64,000 bases of DNA from Ligula intestinalis (GCA_036362985.1 JAYGXS010000003.1:92736610-92800609), one strand, 5' to 3'. Shown: positions 43,118 to 53,690, numbered from the stretch's first letter. A program made the numbers and translations. The notes: generated from the letters alone by a model not told the origin.

Positions 43118-43515
43118 TGCGCTGAGCCCTTCTCTTTGACTTAGATCTTAGAAATAAAGCGGATCATTATTTGCATATACGCAGGCCTAATTCAATAAGT
43201 TTTAGCTGAATTTCCGAATTCGCATGTTTTTGCGAGTTTTGTAACTACAATGCACGTCCGTATGACATGCAAGTACTCGGAAAACTAAGATGCTTGTAGA
43301 AAAGCCTGCAATGTAAATATTTAGCCATAGCTGGTCGGGAACCTACAAAACTACATATAGCCACAGGACGCGACTAAATATAGATGGCCCTTAGCTTCTT
43401 TCTCAACCTGCGACGCACACATGAATGACACGACACTAAGAACAAGCAGTCTGCATTATGGCCCCATCTCCTGATAAGCTACAAAATTACATATACGACA
43501 GCCTGCTACTTTTCT
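43118..43515. repeat. Dispersed repeat C, copy 1
   Basis: About 390 bp, from TTTGCGCTGAGCCCTTCT to GACAGCCTGCTACTTTTCT, repeated in the same orientation at 47543-47947 with roughly one difference per ten bases. Non-coding as far as I can see. It begins exactly where the right duplication arm ends. Confidence 0.8.
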
Positions 43516-43850
43516 ATTTTTAAAAGTAAAACAAATTCAAACTAAGAAAGCTTTATATTTCCAAAGGTTTTCCGATTTGTTTTGACTTATATAAATAAAC
43601 TACTTTTACATTTTGAAGTAGGCCGACTTACACTTAACCGTTAAATTTCGCCAACTTAAGGTGGATTTTACATCAGTAGGCATCAGTTGATAGAGTTGAT
43701 CATATAAAGCTCATTAAAACAATTATAAGTGGCTTAAATTGAATATTTTTAACACGTTCAGTACAATTGCATATTCCTTTGCACTCGTTAACCAGACATT
43801 GCGTTTTAACCACCAATTCTATAAGACAGTTGGGCAGGCGAATATATATT
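43516..43850. other. AT-rich stretch, nothing recognised
   Basis: No gene or element assigned. Confidence 0.4.
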
Positions 43851-43997
43851 TAGTTTAACCCAATTAACCCAGCTGCAAAAATATCGTGGCCAAGGTGGTA
43901 TTCGGGCCGAAATCATCAGGGGAGGCTCTAGTACAGCCAACACTCTACTAATGGAGTAACGAGGGCACGCCGATAGCCGTGAATTTAATCACACTTA
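43851..43997 (-). repeat. tRNA-derived SINE family 1, minus copy
   Basis: Minus strand: leader AAGTGTGATTAAATTCACGG, tRNA-like part with CTCCATTAGTAGAGTGTTGG and a decayed box B, then a TTGCAGCTGGGTTAATTGGG-like tail. Diverged from the 2.2-kb pair. Confidence 0.55.
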
Positions 43998-44039
43998 GGT
44001 CCTGTAAAGGAGAAGAAGATGCAGTCAATGGAACGTTAA

Positions 44040-45330
44040 TCTTATTATTCTGAACTTTCGGCTTCACAAAAGAGGCCATCGTCAGAGAAAATGAGAAAGC
44101 AGCGAATGTTGGCTTCGCGTAAATGGGGTTGGGAGAGGGGGTCGCATTGTGATAAGTCCATGCCACGCCATCTTATCGCGTCTCCCCTGCGCTTGTCCGT
44201 GAAGTTATGGCGTGTGACCTTGACGCCGTATCTTGCGTGGCAACCTGCGTGCTTCGACAGGAACTGGGCCGGGATTGCTGGTCACGAGCGCGGATGGCAA
44301 AATAACAAGGCGGTATGTCTACATGCTTGTTGATGGAGTTGGAGTCGGATACACAGGCCTCCAGTAGTTCTCGCCCCGTCATATTAGCGGCGCTTGCCAT
44401 TATCCATGTATTTGAGAAATCGAATTCATGGCCTTCTTCCAGAGTGTAGACAGCGATCTGGGGCAGTGGGTCACCTCTACCCACCGCCCGTTTGTGCTCC
44501 GTAATTCGCGAGCTAAGTCGTCGCCCGGTCATCCCCGTTTAGTCGAAAAAATAGTCGCGGCATCGCACCTGATAAACGACGCCAGACTGCTCTTATATGT
44601 ACATCCAGTGGGTCTTTTATTTGCATTACTCCTGAACGCATGTTAGCTGTCAGACGATGATCAATACCCACGCCAAGCTCTGCGGTGATACGCTCAGTTG
44701 CTTTTGACATATTTTTATATACCAGTGCAGAGCATTCGCAACTCTCCTTCGTTTGTTTACCGTGGACGTGTACGGAGGCAGTTGCCGACGAAGCTGTTCG
44801 GGTATCCATTCCTGGCCAGTTGGTCCCGAAGATGCCATAGTTCTTGCATTCACCCCTCAGGTTCACCGCAGTGTGCCTTCACCCTGTGAAAGAGTGCTCT
44901 AATACAGCCACGTTTATGCGCTACTGGGTGGTTGCTATGGCAGCTGATCACCTGGGTTGTGTTAGTCGCTTTTTCATAAACCGTGGTGCTGAGATCTCCA
45001 TTGGGTCTGCGCCTGATGATGACATCCAGAAACGGCAGTTGTCTGGCCTTCTCTTCTTCCCTTGTGAATTTGATTTCACGGAAGGTGCCGCTAAGTAGTT
45101 TTTGGAAGTCTATTAGCCTGCTCTGTTTGATTATAACGACAGTTTCGTCCACGTATCGGCAACAGAATGCAGGTTCAAATTGATCGAAGGTGACTTTTTC
45201 CAGCTCCTTTAAGACCAGTTCTGCGATTAGGCTGGAAATTTGATATACCATTGGCGTTTCTTTAGTCTGTTCGCATGTTCTGCTGTAAAAAGCCAAAAAG
45301 TTTCGTTGGCAGAAGACAAAGAGCTGCATA
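44040..45330 (-). mobile_element. Penelope-like element, RT end plus GIY-YIG
   Basis: Minus frame 45329-44850 (159 codons) contains SSLIAELVLKELEKVTFDQF, then PAFCCRYVDETVVIIKQSRL, the Penelope RT palm with RYVDE where RYVDD is expected, so the second catalytic aspartate is glutamate. LPFLDVIIRRRPNGDLSTTV and HRVKAHCGEPEG follow. The next frames hold the GIY-YIG region (MTGRRLSSRITEHKRAVGRG) and family end SDSNSINKHVDIPPCY. Downstream at 44050-44090 is the CTGACG...CCGAAAG motif. The most complete Penelope-like copy in the window, though frame-broken. Confidence 0.8.
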
Positions 45331-45529
45331 AAATGACCAGTTTTTAGAGGATCCTTCGATTCGCTCCAGAGATCGCGTCTTCTCCTACCTTACAACAAGA
45401 GCGTGGGACATGCATATTTGTCTCTACACGTGGGTCAATTTCCCCTACTGTACGAGTATAGGTGGACTCCATACGCTGCAGTGAACTGGGTGGGTAAATC
45501 GACCTGGTTAGATTATGTCATCGATAATA
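45331..45529. other. No recognisable gene
   Basis: Nothing identified. Confidence 0.35.
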
Positions 45530-45970
45530 GCAAACTACTTATAAATTTCCAGTAGGTTGAAAAACCTAGAATCTTATGGTTTTCTAAACGCCACCCATCG
45601 ATCTAGCTGGAACTTGCTGATGGCATTGAACTGCAGTGCGGTTCTTCGAAGGCAACCGCATTCCATAATTGCTATACTCGAAAAATTAAGAAAAGTCGGC
45701 CTTTTGAACTAACCACGGGAATAATCGCTTACTTACAATTTTGGAGTAAGGTGAGTTACAGAATCTCGGCACTTTTATTCTTCTTTAAACTTATTCCTAG
45801 TTGGCGGTGGTGATACCACTGGAAAATTTCTCGCAGTTAACTAGCCCGAGGCTTGGGCACACTCCCCCCACATACGCGTTTGCCGTTGGTCGGGCGGGGG
45901 GTAGCGATTATATTAAGGCTCATTTCAGTGTCTTCTCCAAAGGTTTGAGTACGCGACCCAACTTTTTATT
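45530..45970. repeat. Dispersed repeat A, copy 2
   Basis: Same orientation as 3205-3575; shares GCCACCCATCGATCTAGCTG-like, CCGTTGGTCGGGCGGGG and CAGTGTCTTCTCC blocks. The three copies have different indels. Confidence 0.6.
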
Positions 45971-47542
45971 TGGCGCTGGCCAAAGAAGTGGCGTTGAAAA
46001 TGGCTGAGGTCAACTGTTGGTGCCACCGGAACGCCGAAGGGCAGTGGACGCTGGTGCAGCTGTTATCGGTTAGCTAGTAGCAGCTGCTAGGTCAAGCCAG
46101 TGAAAGAAACCATTGGAACAGTTGTTTGTGACGTCGGATGAGTTTGGTGCAGCGGGCCTTGGAGAACGAAGTGGGAGCAGGCTTCATGGCCATTCGCTAC
46201 GAGTGAACATTTCCTTCAAATCAACGGGTAGTTTGAAAAATGGAAGTCACTCCCAGGCTGAATAGTAACGTCGGATACCATGGTTGCGTAATTTCTGATA
46301 AACGATTATTCTGACTGCAGAATGAAGTACGGCAAACCATGCCTTGTTCTGAATATTTTGATCCATTATATATCCCGCGCAAACGCATTTGAGTAACGCT
46401 TTTTCCGTAAAAGTCACACACTTATAAACTAACTGTATTTGTATAGGCTCAACCAGGCCCCCTCCCATAACGATAAAATATGCACGCATACATAACCAAC
46501 AGCAACCTTGTAACCGAATTAGGCAAACTTGCGTGCTTAATATGTAGTCCCTTGTTAAAATAACTTCTGTGAACGCAATTTACGCAAGACGGAAACAATA
46601 TGACAATACACCGACCGCAGTGGAATGCAAATGAACGGGTTTTCGACTCTACATTAAATTAAAGGTATCTCCATAATTCAGAAATAACAGCAATCAGTGA
46701 CAACTTTCCTGTGGCTTAGCGTCAGGGTAAACTGGCTCGAGAGCATTCAACGAAAATGCGTGCAGTGCAATTTTTAAAGGAATTCTGGAAGCTTTGATTT
46801 TCTTTGCATATTCCTTAATAATGTGCGTATATTTTTGATTAATTCTCTTTTCAAACAAATAGTTTTACTGGTGGACCGCCCCTGCCAGCACAGTCCCCTG
46901 CTTGGGCATGGTTAGCGATGGGGCAATCCGGGTTTGAAGACTGGATTTCGCGGCATCTGATTGGCTTAGGTGGTTTTGCCTAATGACTTAATGATTGGTT
47001 CAGCAGTTAAACTCTTACGTCTTTGCAAAGGGACCTCGGAGTGGCAATGAATTACTTCAAAGACCTCAGAGAGGTTCGACTGGGTCTGTTATCCTACCAC
47101 AGATCCCACGCTGTAGCTCCCGTAGGTGCACTGAAGATGGCAACCGAACACCTGGCTCGACAGTCTTTCATGTACAGTTTGGCATGGATTCGGTTTTTGG
47201 AACTTCTGTCACCGTCACTGGACAATGGGTCTAGCTGACCTGATTTTGGTGCTCCTAACTGTCACACGCGTGGTTATGTACAATCTGAAGAAGGCACGAT
47301 CAAGGACAAGTGGCACATTGATGGAACTAAGCAGTGCCACTTGCGATGCATATGTCCAGTGCTGCGGATAAAACAGATAAGTACATTCGGCTATTATCGA
47401 GCCATGTAGTATCATTATACTTTTAGGTTAGTTGTAGTCTTAATAAATCCCAATATTTCCATATGGGTAGATCGTGACTACAGGTTTTTTATGGACCTTA
47501 AGCTGATTACGTACTTTACTAAGTCAACTTTGAAGAAATAGT
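45971..47542. other. No recognisable gene
   Basis: Contains the inverted partner (46085-46180) of the repeat at 28.6 kb. Overlapping plus frames at 46995-47238 show no recognised domain. Otherwise AT-rich. Confidence 0.4.
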
Positions 47543-47947
47543 ATTTGCGCTGAGCCCTTCTGTTTGACTTAGATCGTGGAAATAGTGCGGATCATTATTT
47601 GCCTATACGAAGGCCTAATTCAATAAGGTTTAGCTGAAGTTCTGAAATCGCGAGTTTTTCCGAGTTTTGGATCTACAATGCACACCCGTATGACATGCAA
47701 GTACTCGGAAAACTAAGATGCTTGTAGAAAAGCCTACAAGGTAACTATTTAGCCATAGCTGGTCGGGAACCTACAAGACTACATATAGCCACAGGACGCG
47801 ACTCAATATAGATGGCCCTTAGCTTCTTTCTCGACCTGCAACGCACGCATGTATGACATGGCACTAAGACCAAGCGATCTGCATTAGGCCCAATCTCCTG
47901 ATTAGCTGCAAAATTACACATACGACAGCCTGCTGCTTTTCTGTTTT
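47543..47947. repeat. Dispersed repeat C, copy 2
   Basis: Direct copy of 43118-43515. Ends at the same CTTTTCT block and is followed at once by a Penelope-like scrap. Confidence 0.8.
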
Positions 47948-48010
47948 AACAGAAACTGGCTGTACTACCTATCGGCAGGACTGATAAGTAAGGCCCTAAT
48001 ATATCGTCGA
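47948..48010 (+). mobile_element. Penelope-like scrap with exact 40-bp match
   Basis: Bases 47955-47994 are identical to 49006-49045, a piece of the Penelope-like C-terminus coding WLYYLSAGLISKA. Sequence then diverges. Confidence 0.55.
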
Positions 48011-48469
48011 CTCATAAAAAAGCTACTTCTTCTGTTCAGTAGTCCGACTTTCTGTACTATTACTACCTCAAACACCACGGATTTCTACTAGAACGACGAA
48101 CGCGTCTAAGTTCGAGGTTTTTTGATGAACTCGGGCGGGGTCACTGGAGCACATTCTTAATGCCACCAATAACCTGGCGATCGCGTGTAATTTACTTCAC
48201 TAACTACCACCAAGGGGGGGATGTTTGCAAGCCCCACGTTGCGTGACTGAGACAATGTTTAGCGGCAAACCTTGCGATCCGAAGACGAACGAAAACCTGC
48301 GCGCGAGCCAACTCCTGCATCTAAGGGAATCTGCTGCGGAAAAAACGGCAATTCGGTCAACTGAACAGTAGGAAGTAGCTTTTCATTGTTACACGACAAT
48401 ATTTTTGGGGCCTCACTAATCAATTCTACCCTTCTGGTTACTATGGCTGCTCTCAGGGCCCGAGAAATG
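48011..48469. other. No recognisable gene
   Basis: Nothing identified. Confidence 0.35.
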
Positions 48470-48670
48470 GAGCCCAAGGCAGGACAGAGTGAGAAGAGTG
48501 AGTTCCGTTAGTTGTGAGTGAGCTTTCGTCAACCAGTGTCAATATCTCCCGACCTCAACTGGTAAGCCAACGAGCGCATTGCCCAATGATTAATGCGTGA
48601 GAATCTGATCAAAAGGTTTGAGTTTGATGCTCGAGAAGAAGAGCTGAACAAACACTGGCAAACGCCGAGT
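48470..48670 (+). repeat. SINE family 3, plus copy
   Basis: Leader GAGTTCCGTTAGTTGTGAGT, then GTGTCAATATCTCCCGACCT, box A-like region and a box B-like GAGTTTGATGCTCGAG. Diverged relative of the copies at 51.4, 53.5 and 60.8-61.2 kb. Confidence 0.5.
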
Positions 48671-48759
48671 TAACAGTCGATAGCCAGTACAAAATCAACC
48701 CGAATTCTGGAGGGCCATTCCATACATAAAAGGGATCTCCGAAGCAGCCTCACGACTGT

Positions 48760-49150
48760 TACAACCTACTGGCGTAGGCATAGCCCATCGACCGCAAGTG
48801 ACAATACGCCGCCAGTTGATGCAACCTTAAGACAGACTGCCTCCGACAGAAACCTCTGCAGTCGTCTACAAGATGCTTTGCAACGATGCTGACTGCAATT
48901 ACGTTGGAGAAACAGGCTGCAAAATTGCAGACCCACCTACACGAGCACATAAGAGCAGCCCCGAGACTGGACCCAAACTCGCAACTGGCAGCACACATCG
49001 CAGAGACTGGCTGTACTACCTATCGGCAGGACTGATAAGTAAGGCAGCGTATAAAATCTACGCATTGTCGCTGAACTGGAGCGATCAAATACTGCCCAGA
49101 CGATTACAATCCATCAATTATGCACCCACGACTCTTTCCCATAGCTGAGG
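48760..49150 (+). mobile_element. Penelope-like GIY-YIG C-terminus
   Basis: Plus strand reads VVYKMLCNDADCNYVGETGC then KIADPPTRAHKSSP, a GIY-YIG core (VYK, YVGETG), followed by RDWLYYLSAGLISKAAYKIY and a stop at 49146. The open frame from 48873 covers 91 codons. Upstream RT is absent. Confidence 0.65.
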
Positions 49151-49224
49151 TTAGATTCCCTAACTGCTAGTACAACGAACCACCGCCGTAAGTACTGGGA
49201 TGTATGTATAGTCATAAGTATGAC

Positions 49225-49315
49225 AGACGCGCTTGGAGAAGCACCATATGGGACATAATTGAGGCCAGCTAGCTCAGTCATTATCGCAGCCGCATCACGT
49301 ACAAGTAAGTGATTA
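49225..49315 (+). mobile_element. RTE/SR2-like LINE 3' terminus, remnant
   Basis: CGCTTGGAGAAGCACCATAT, GGGACATAATTGAGGCCAGC and TCAGTCATTATCGCAGCCGC match the terminal 90 bases of other copies. A third site with only this tail. Confidence 0.65.
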
Positions 49316-49554
49316 CTTTATTGCCTGTGTGCTTCGGACCTTGAGAATTGTATAGATGTCTTTCAATGAAAGAGAACACGATAGACAGAAGCTGCCCCGC
49401 ATCCCGTTATTACATGCTCACATTGTAGCTTTGATCTGTTTTGATAAATTTGCTCCCGTTAGTAATGTTCTTAGTTAACCATTTTATGTATATTTTAAAA
49501 CTAACAAATATACACGGGAACATGATTGTACCCTGGAGAAAAACATTCTAGACA
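49316..49554. other. Unnamed repeat interrupted by the following element
   Basis: 49513-49559 (AACATGATTGTACCCTGGAG and on) resembles 50730-50790 and, after the inserted tail, 49860-49890. Confidence 0.4.
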
Positions 49555-49870
49555 CTGTAAAGATGACGAACATGCGATCTCTGGAGCAGTCATTTTATTC
49601 TCTTGAGCTTTCGGCTCCACACGAGAAGCTACCGTCAGAGAAAATGAGAAAGCAGCAAACGTTGGCTACGCGTAAATGAGGTTGGAGGAGGGGGGGTGGC
49701 ACTTGTAATTGTTCCAAGCTCACGCCATCTTATCGTGTCTCCTACGCGCATGTCCCTGGAGTTATGGCGTGTGACCTTGACGTGGCAGCCTGCGTGCTTG
49801 AACAGGAACTGGGCCGTGGTTTCTGATCGCCAGCACGGATGGCACTATGCCCTGGCACTCTGGGGAAAAC
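49555..49870 (-). mobile_element. Penelope-like 3' end with CTGACG...CCGAAAG motif
   Basis: Antisense match to 44045-44300: TTGAGCTTTCGGCTCC, CCGTCAGAGAAAATGAGAAA, CTTATCGTGTCTCC, GTTATGGCGTGTGACCTTGA. Only the non-coding end of the element remains. It is bracketed by an imperfect 24-bp direct repeat (49536-49559 and 49860-49883). Confidence 0.6.
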
Positions 49871-51165
49871 AATATTAGACACTATTCGTATATGCAGCTT
49901 GACGGATGACAACTCCTAGAAAGATCGAAGTCTGACTAGGTAGTCTGTTGGAGTAATTTTCAACTACCGGAGAAAATGTTTAGGTATTGTTCACCTTACT
50001 GCTGAATGAGCTGAAGTATTTGCTTCGGTTCACCTTCAGCATTAGCGTAGCTGTGCGTGCTTACGAAGATCGTCATGTTTCTGTACCAAAGCCCAGCAGA
50101 GACACGCCAACAAAAAAGACGACGCTGCCTACGCATTTTTTGACATCGCAAAATATAGCAAGTGTTATCGGAACCTGATTGGTGGATGGGCTTACAGTCG
50201 CGTTTTCGTCTCCTATGGTCATCACACCCCACTGTCCTCACCCACTCTCTCCACCGGTAGCTTACAGATTTTTCTTGAACACCTCTCACTCGGAGCGGAT
50301 CGTTTGTCAAGTACCTCATTAATATATTTTATCAGTATCCTTACTTTTGTGTTATTCTTTTTGTTAACTATAACACATCTCAGTAGATAGATTGGCGAAT
50401 ATACGCTTGTTTTCGATAAATTCTCGTCAGACTTTTACATTTATCTGGTACTTGGCTAAAAAACTATGCCGGTTGGTCGAAAAAATATAGTCCGGTTGTC
50501 AGGGGATAGTGGAGGGGGAATCGGTGTCCGATATCTGATCAGCGTTAGGGAGGACCGGTAGCTGATAGATGTGATAAGCTATGGAATGTCCGACTGAAAT
50601 AACTTTAGCATAGACTGCACGATAATCAGTATCACAACCATACTGAATGCCGATTAGCGAAGAAGTATCAATCTTTCGCGTATGTTGGCATGTTACACGA
50701 ATTCTAGGCCTTATTGTATATTCCCAACTTAAAAAATATACAGGTGAACACGATTGTTCCCTAGGAAAGGACACTCCGGACACTATTCGCATATGACTCT
50801 GTAGCCTCAAATAAATTTCAAATACCTGAGGAAAATAATAAGGCATTGTTCACATTTCTACTGAGTGAGATTAAGTTATTTTTTAAGTGTGTATATTATT
50901 GGTAGAGAGGAAGCACACGAAAGTCATAAACTTGACATCGGTTTTGTAACGCGAACAATCGGTATGTGTTAGCATGGTGAATGGTTATGCACGTACTTTA
51001 AAAAGACCAGATTATGTAAAACAGATCGCATAGCTGAAGGATCACCATAAAACTTGCGATTTCACGACCAGTTTGCATGAAATGCACGCCCCAAACTTTA
51101 TGAGACACGGAGCAAGTGTAAGACATGTTCACTGTTCTGTGGAGTAAATACTTCTCATGTGAGAG
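49871..51165. other. No recognisable gene; diverged unnamed repeats
   Basis: 49871-50040 and 50730-50880 are diverged direct copies of each other (GACACTATTCGTATATG / GACACTATTCGCATATG, AGGAAAATAATAAGGCATTG versus GAGAAAATGTTTAGGTATTG). A repeat B-like block lies at 50600-50700. No gene. Confidence 0.45.
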
Positions 51166-51300
51166 AGAAGATGCGTAGTTCAGTGTTCACAGCGTCAGAC
51201 TCTGATCGAAAAGGTCGCGATTTCGAACCCCGAGTGAGGCACCATTTGGGATTCGGTATGCTTGGCTGATGACGGCTACTAATCCTTAAATGGCCATTCC
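51166..51300 (+). repeat. SINE family 3, plus copy
   Basis: tRNA-like part GTAGTTCAGTGTTCACAGCG, box B-like GATTTCGAACCCCGAG, then GAGGCACCATTTGGG and GGCTGATGACGGCTACTAAT. Confidence 0.55.
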
Positions 51301-51379
51301 AGTCTCCCTCATCTGTGCCGCCTAGAACACTACCTGCTACTGACTGTTGTCAAGGCCCTAGTTATGAGATTCAAGGCCG

Positions 51380-51585
51380 AACGGGACAAGTGCGGACCGT
51401 TAGCGGTCGGTGAACGTTCAACAACGCGTCTCAATATTTCCTGACTTAAATTGGCCAGCCTACGAGCTTCTGGCTCAATGGTTAGGTGGTTATACTCTGG
51501 GCAAAATGATCGCGAATTCAAGCCTTGGGTGGAGCACTAGTAGGGGCTGCGTATGACTGGCTGACGACAGCTTACAAACCAAAAA
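51380..51585 (+). repeat. SINE family 3, plus copy
   Basis: Leader CCGTTAGCGGTCGGTGAACG, GCGTCTCAATATTTCCTGAC, box A-like TGGCTCAATGGTTAGG, box B-like GCGAATTCAAGCCTTGGG and the GACTGGCTGACGACAGC end. With the preceding copy it forms a tandem pair. Confidence 0.6.
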
Positions 51586-51699
51586 TGATCGTCCCGATCT
51601 CCCTTTCTTTGCCCGCAAAACTAATTCTAGCGAAGATGCTAAATTTATCTCTTAAAGTACTCCTAATACTTAATTATCTTGCTCTTCTACTTCACAGGT

Positions 51700-52690
51700 G
51701 TCACCTCAGTATGTAAGACCCAAAAAACTTGAAGGCCTTCCATGACTTCGTTATATCAAATGTGGGATTCAAGGCACCGCATATAGTCATTGACGCAAAG
51801 GGCAAAAAGGATCTGCTCGAATGATAGCATAGAAGAGGAGCTAAAAATTGTTGAATGTGTATTTCGACAAAATGGGTACCCCAGTCGTTTTATCGCTAAG
51901 CACATGGTTGAAAGGCCACCAAAACCTGCAATGCTAACAGCAGAGAAGAAGCGAATATTTATCAGGGTCCCATTTCAAGGGGACGGCCCAAGCGAACTTC
52001 TAAGGAGGCGCCTGAGTCAAGCTGTAGCAACCACCTTCCCAGCAGCCAACGCCCACGTACTCTTCTCCACCGCTCCCATCCTATACGGAGAGATCAAGGA
52101 CAAATTGCCAGCCCAGACCACATCCATGTGCATATATTCATTTACCTGTTCCTGTGGGGCGGGATACATTGGTCGCACGAGTCGGCGTTTGTCCAAAAGA
52201 GTCCGAGAACACATCCCAGCATGGTTAGGAAAGGGTCAATTAAAGGGTGTTAACAGTTCCATTCTAGCGCATCTGGTAGACTCTGACCTTCGCGTGGATG
52301 CCAAAGAGGCCTTCCGAGTTATCTACAAGGTACCCTCAAGCTACTCAAAATTTCTTGGACAGCGTCTCTTGGCTACGGCAGAAGCAGCCGCAATCAGGCT
52401 ACGCCGACCCATCCTTTGCGCCCAAAAGAACTTCGTCGCGGCACCACAGTTACCATGGTCAAAAGCTGCTAATCCAACATCCAGCGGCTTAACACCTCAA
52501 CCGACTACCAGCTCCCCCTAACGCGGATCAAATGTTGACTCCGTTTTGACCCCCTGTTCCCCCTCCCCTGACAACCGTCCTTCCTTTTTTCTACTAACCC
52601 GCATAGTCAATTTACTTAATTACCTTATAAATGTAAAGGCCTGATGAGAATTATCGTAAACAAACGTATGTTCGCCAATTCATCTTCTGA
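51700..52690 (+). mobile_element. Penelope-like C-terminal ORF with intact GIY-YIG region
   Basis: A 243-codon frame (51790-52521) has no internal stop. Residues about 45-75 (NGYPSRFIAKHMV and on) and RIFIRVPFQGDGPSELLRRR resemble the segment between RT thumb and endonuclease in Penelope-like and related elements. SMCIYSFTCSCGAGYIGRTS then RRLSKRVREHIPAWL (about residues 112-150) is the GIY-YIG core with both tyrosines, conserved arginines and the REH helix. LLATAEAAAIRLRRP leads to a proline/threonine-rich end. The RT itself is missing upstream, so this is a 5'-truncated copy. The tail at 52645-52675 has the GGCCTGATGAGAATTATCGT motif. Confidence 0.75.
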
Positions 52691-52854
52691 ATTTTTCAAT
52701 GGGAATTTTCGCAAATATAAATAACGGATTATTAGGAAAATGTATACCTTGTTGGCAAAGAATATTTACTAAGAAGGGAGAATATGATATTTTCTAGCAG
52801 TAGGAAAATATTATCTGTGGAAAAGGTTTGTGTTGTCTCTGCCTCAGCACTATA
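52691..52854. other. AT-rich stretch, nothing recognised
   Basis: No gene assigned. Confidence 0.35.
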
Positions 52855-53465
52855 TTGACTTCCATAAAGGTTCATGTCGATGAATCAATGCTTGGCAATG
52901 ATAGTGAAGCGGCGATATGCAGTTAGAATAAGATAAGCCTTAAATTGTTCGGACTTCACCCTCTTCCAGTTAGTGTTTCAGGCCTAACAATGGCTTATGC
53001 CAAATGCGTGCCCTGGTACGCCGTTGGGCCTAAGAGGATGACTGTGAAAACTAGCCGGTAACATCTCCGGACTGTCTTTGGTTTACATAGACGACATTGT
53101 TTATTCTCTCCGTCACATTTAACTCCTCCGCATTGTCCTGGTTTTCGTCCTCCATCTCCACCTCCTCAATTTCTTTCCCATCTTCCCCCAACACACCATT
53201 ATCTGCAAACAGCTCCGGCATGCATTCACTTCTCCTAGATGAGCATCTTGAGTGCAGCGAATTCTCGCATCGTTCAAAATTGACATGCAGTGGACTAATG
53301 GTGTGTACCAGACAGTAGAACAAAAGCACTTTTGAATACGGCTGTTAGGTCGCGACCTTGATGGACTCGATTCTCCTTCTCATCCAGTGCCGTCACCCAT
53401 GATGATGATGATGACGTTGCAAAGACTGCGCCAACAGGGTTAGCATGTTCTAGACTGCCTGGACT
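52855..53465 (-). repeat. Repeat E, unoccupied copy of the Ty3 target site
   Basis: The minus strand matches 54670-54830 joined directly to 60011-60455: CGCAGTC...GCAAC(A/G)TCATCATCATCAT, AACAGCCGTATTC, AAAGTGCTTTTG, GTACACACC, then CAATTTTGAACGATGCGAGA and onwards. It therefore shows what the site looked like before the 5.2-kb Ty3 element entered its sister copy. Confidence 0.8.
53051..53329 (-). CDS. Unidentified acidic ORF in repeat E, copy 1
   Basis: A 92-codon minus frame: FERCENSLHSRCSSRRSECM, PELFADNGVLGEDGKEIEEV, EMEDENQDNAEELNVTERIN, then VNQRQSGDVTG. Very acidic in the middle. The second copy at about 60030-60276 keeps the same frame with residue changes and no stop, which suggests former coding function. 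A second, overlapping minus frame (53543-53295) reads ALDEKENRVHQGRDLTAVFK upstream and may be the preceding part after a frameshift. I do not recognise the family; it might derive from an unknown element or a host gene fragment. Confidence 0.4.
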   Translation of the reverse strand: MLLFYCLVHTISPLHVNFERCENSLHSRCSSRRSECMPELFADNGVLGEDGKEIEEVEMEDENQDNAEELNVTERINNVVYVNQRQSGDVTG

Positions 53466-53519
53466 GCTAGCTGCCACCGGAGGCTGTTGGGGCCCGAGCA
53501 TTGACAATTGCGTAAAGTT

Positions 53520-53690
53520 AGTGGTCGGTAAGAGGTCAAACAACGCGTGTCAATATCTCCCGACCTAAATCAGCAAAACAACGAGCTCGTAGCTCAATGT
53601 TTAGGGCGTTAGAATTTGATGAAAAATTGCGAGTTCGAGCCTCGGGTTGTGCACTACTTGGACCTGCTGAGGACGACATAACTGTCATAC
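53520..53690 (+). repeat. SINE family 3, plus copy
   Basis: CGTGTCAATATCTCCCGACC, box A-like GTAGCTCAATGTTTAGGGCG, box B-like GCGAGTTCGAGCCTCGGG and a GCACTACTTGG end. Confidence 0.65.

Noticed and set aside
51168..51245. tRNA gene with GATTTCGAACCCC box B
   Set aside because: Belongs to SINE family 3 with repeated leader and 3' end.
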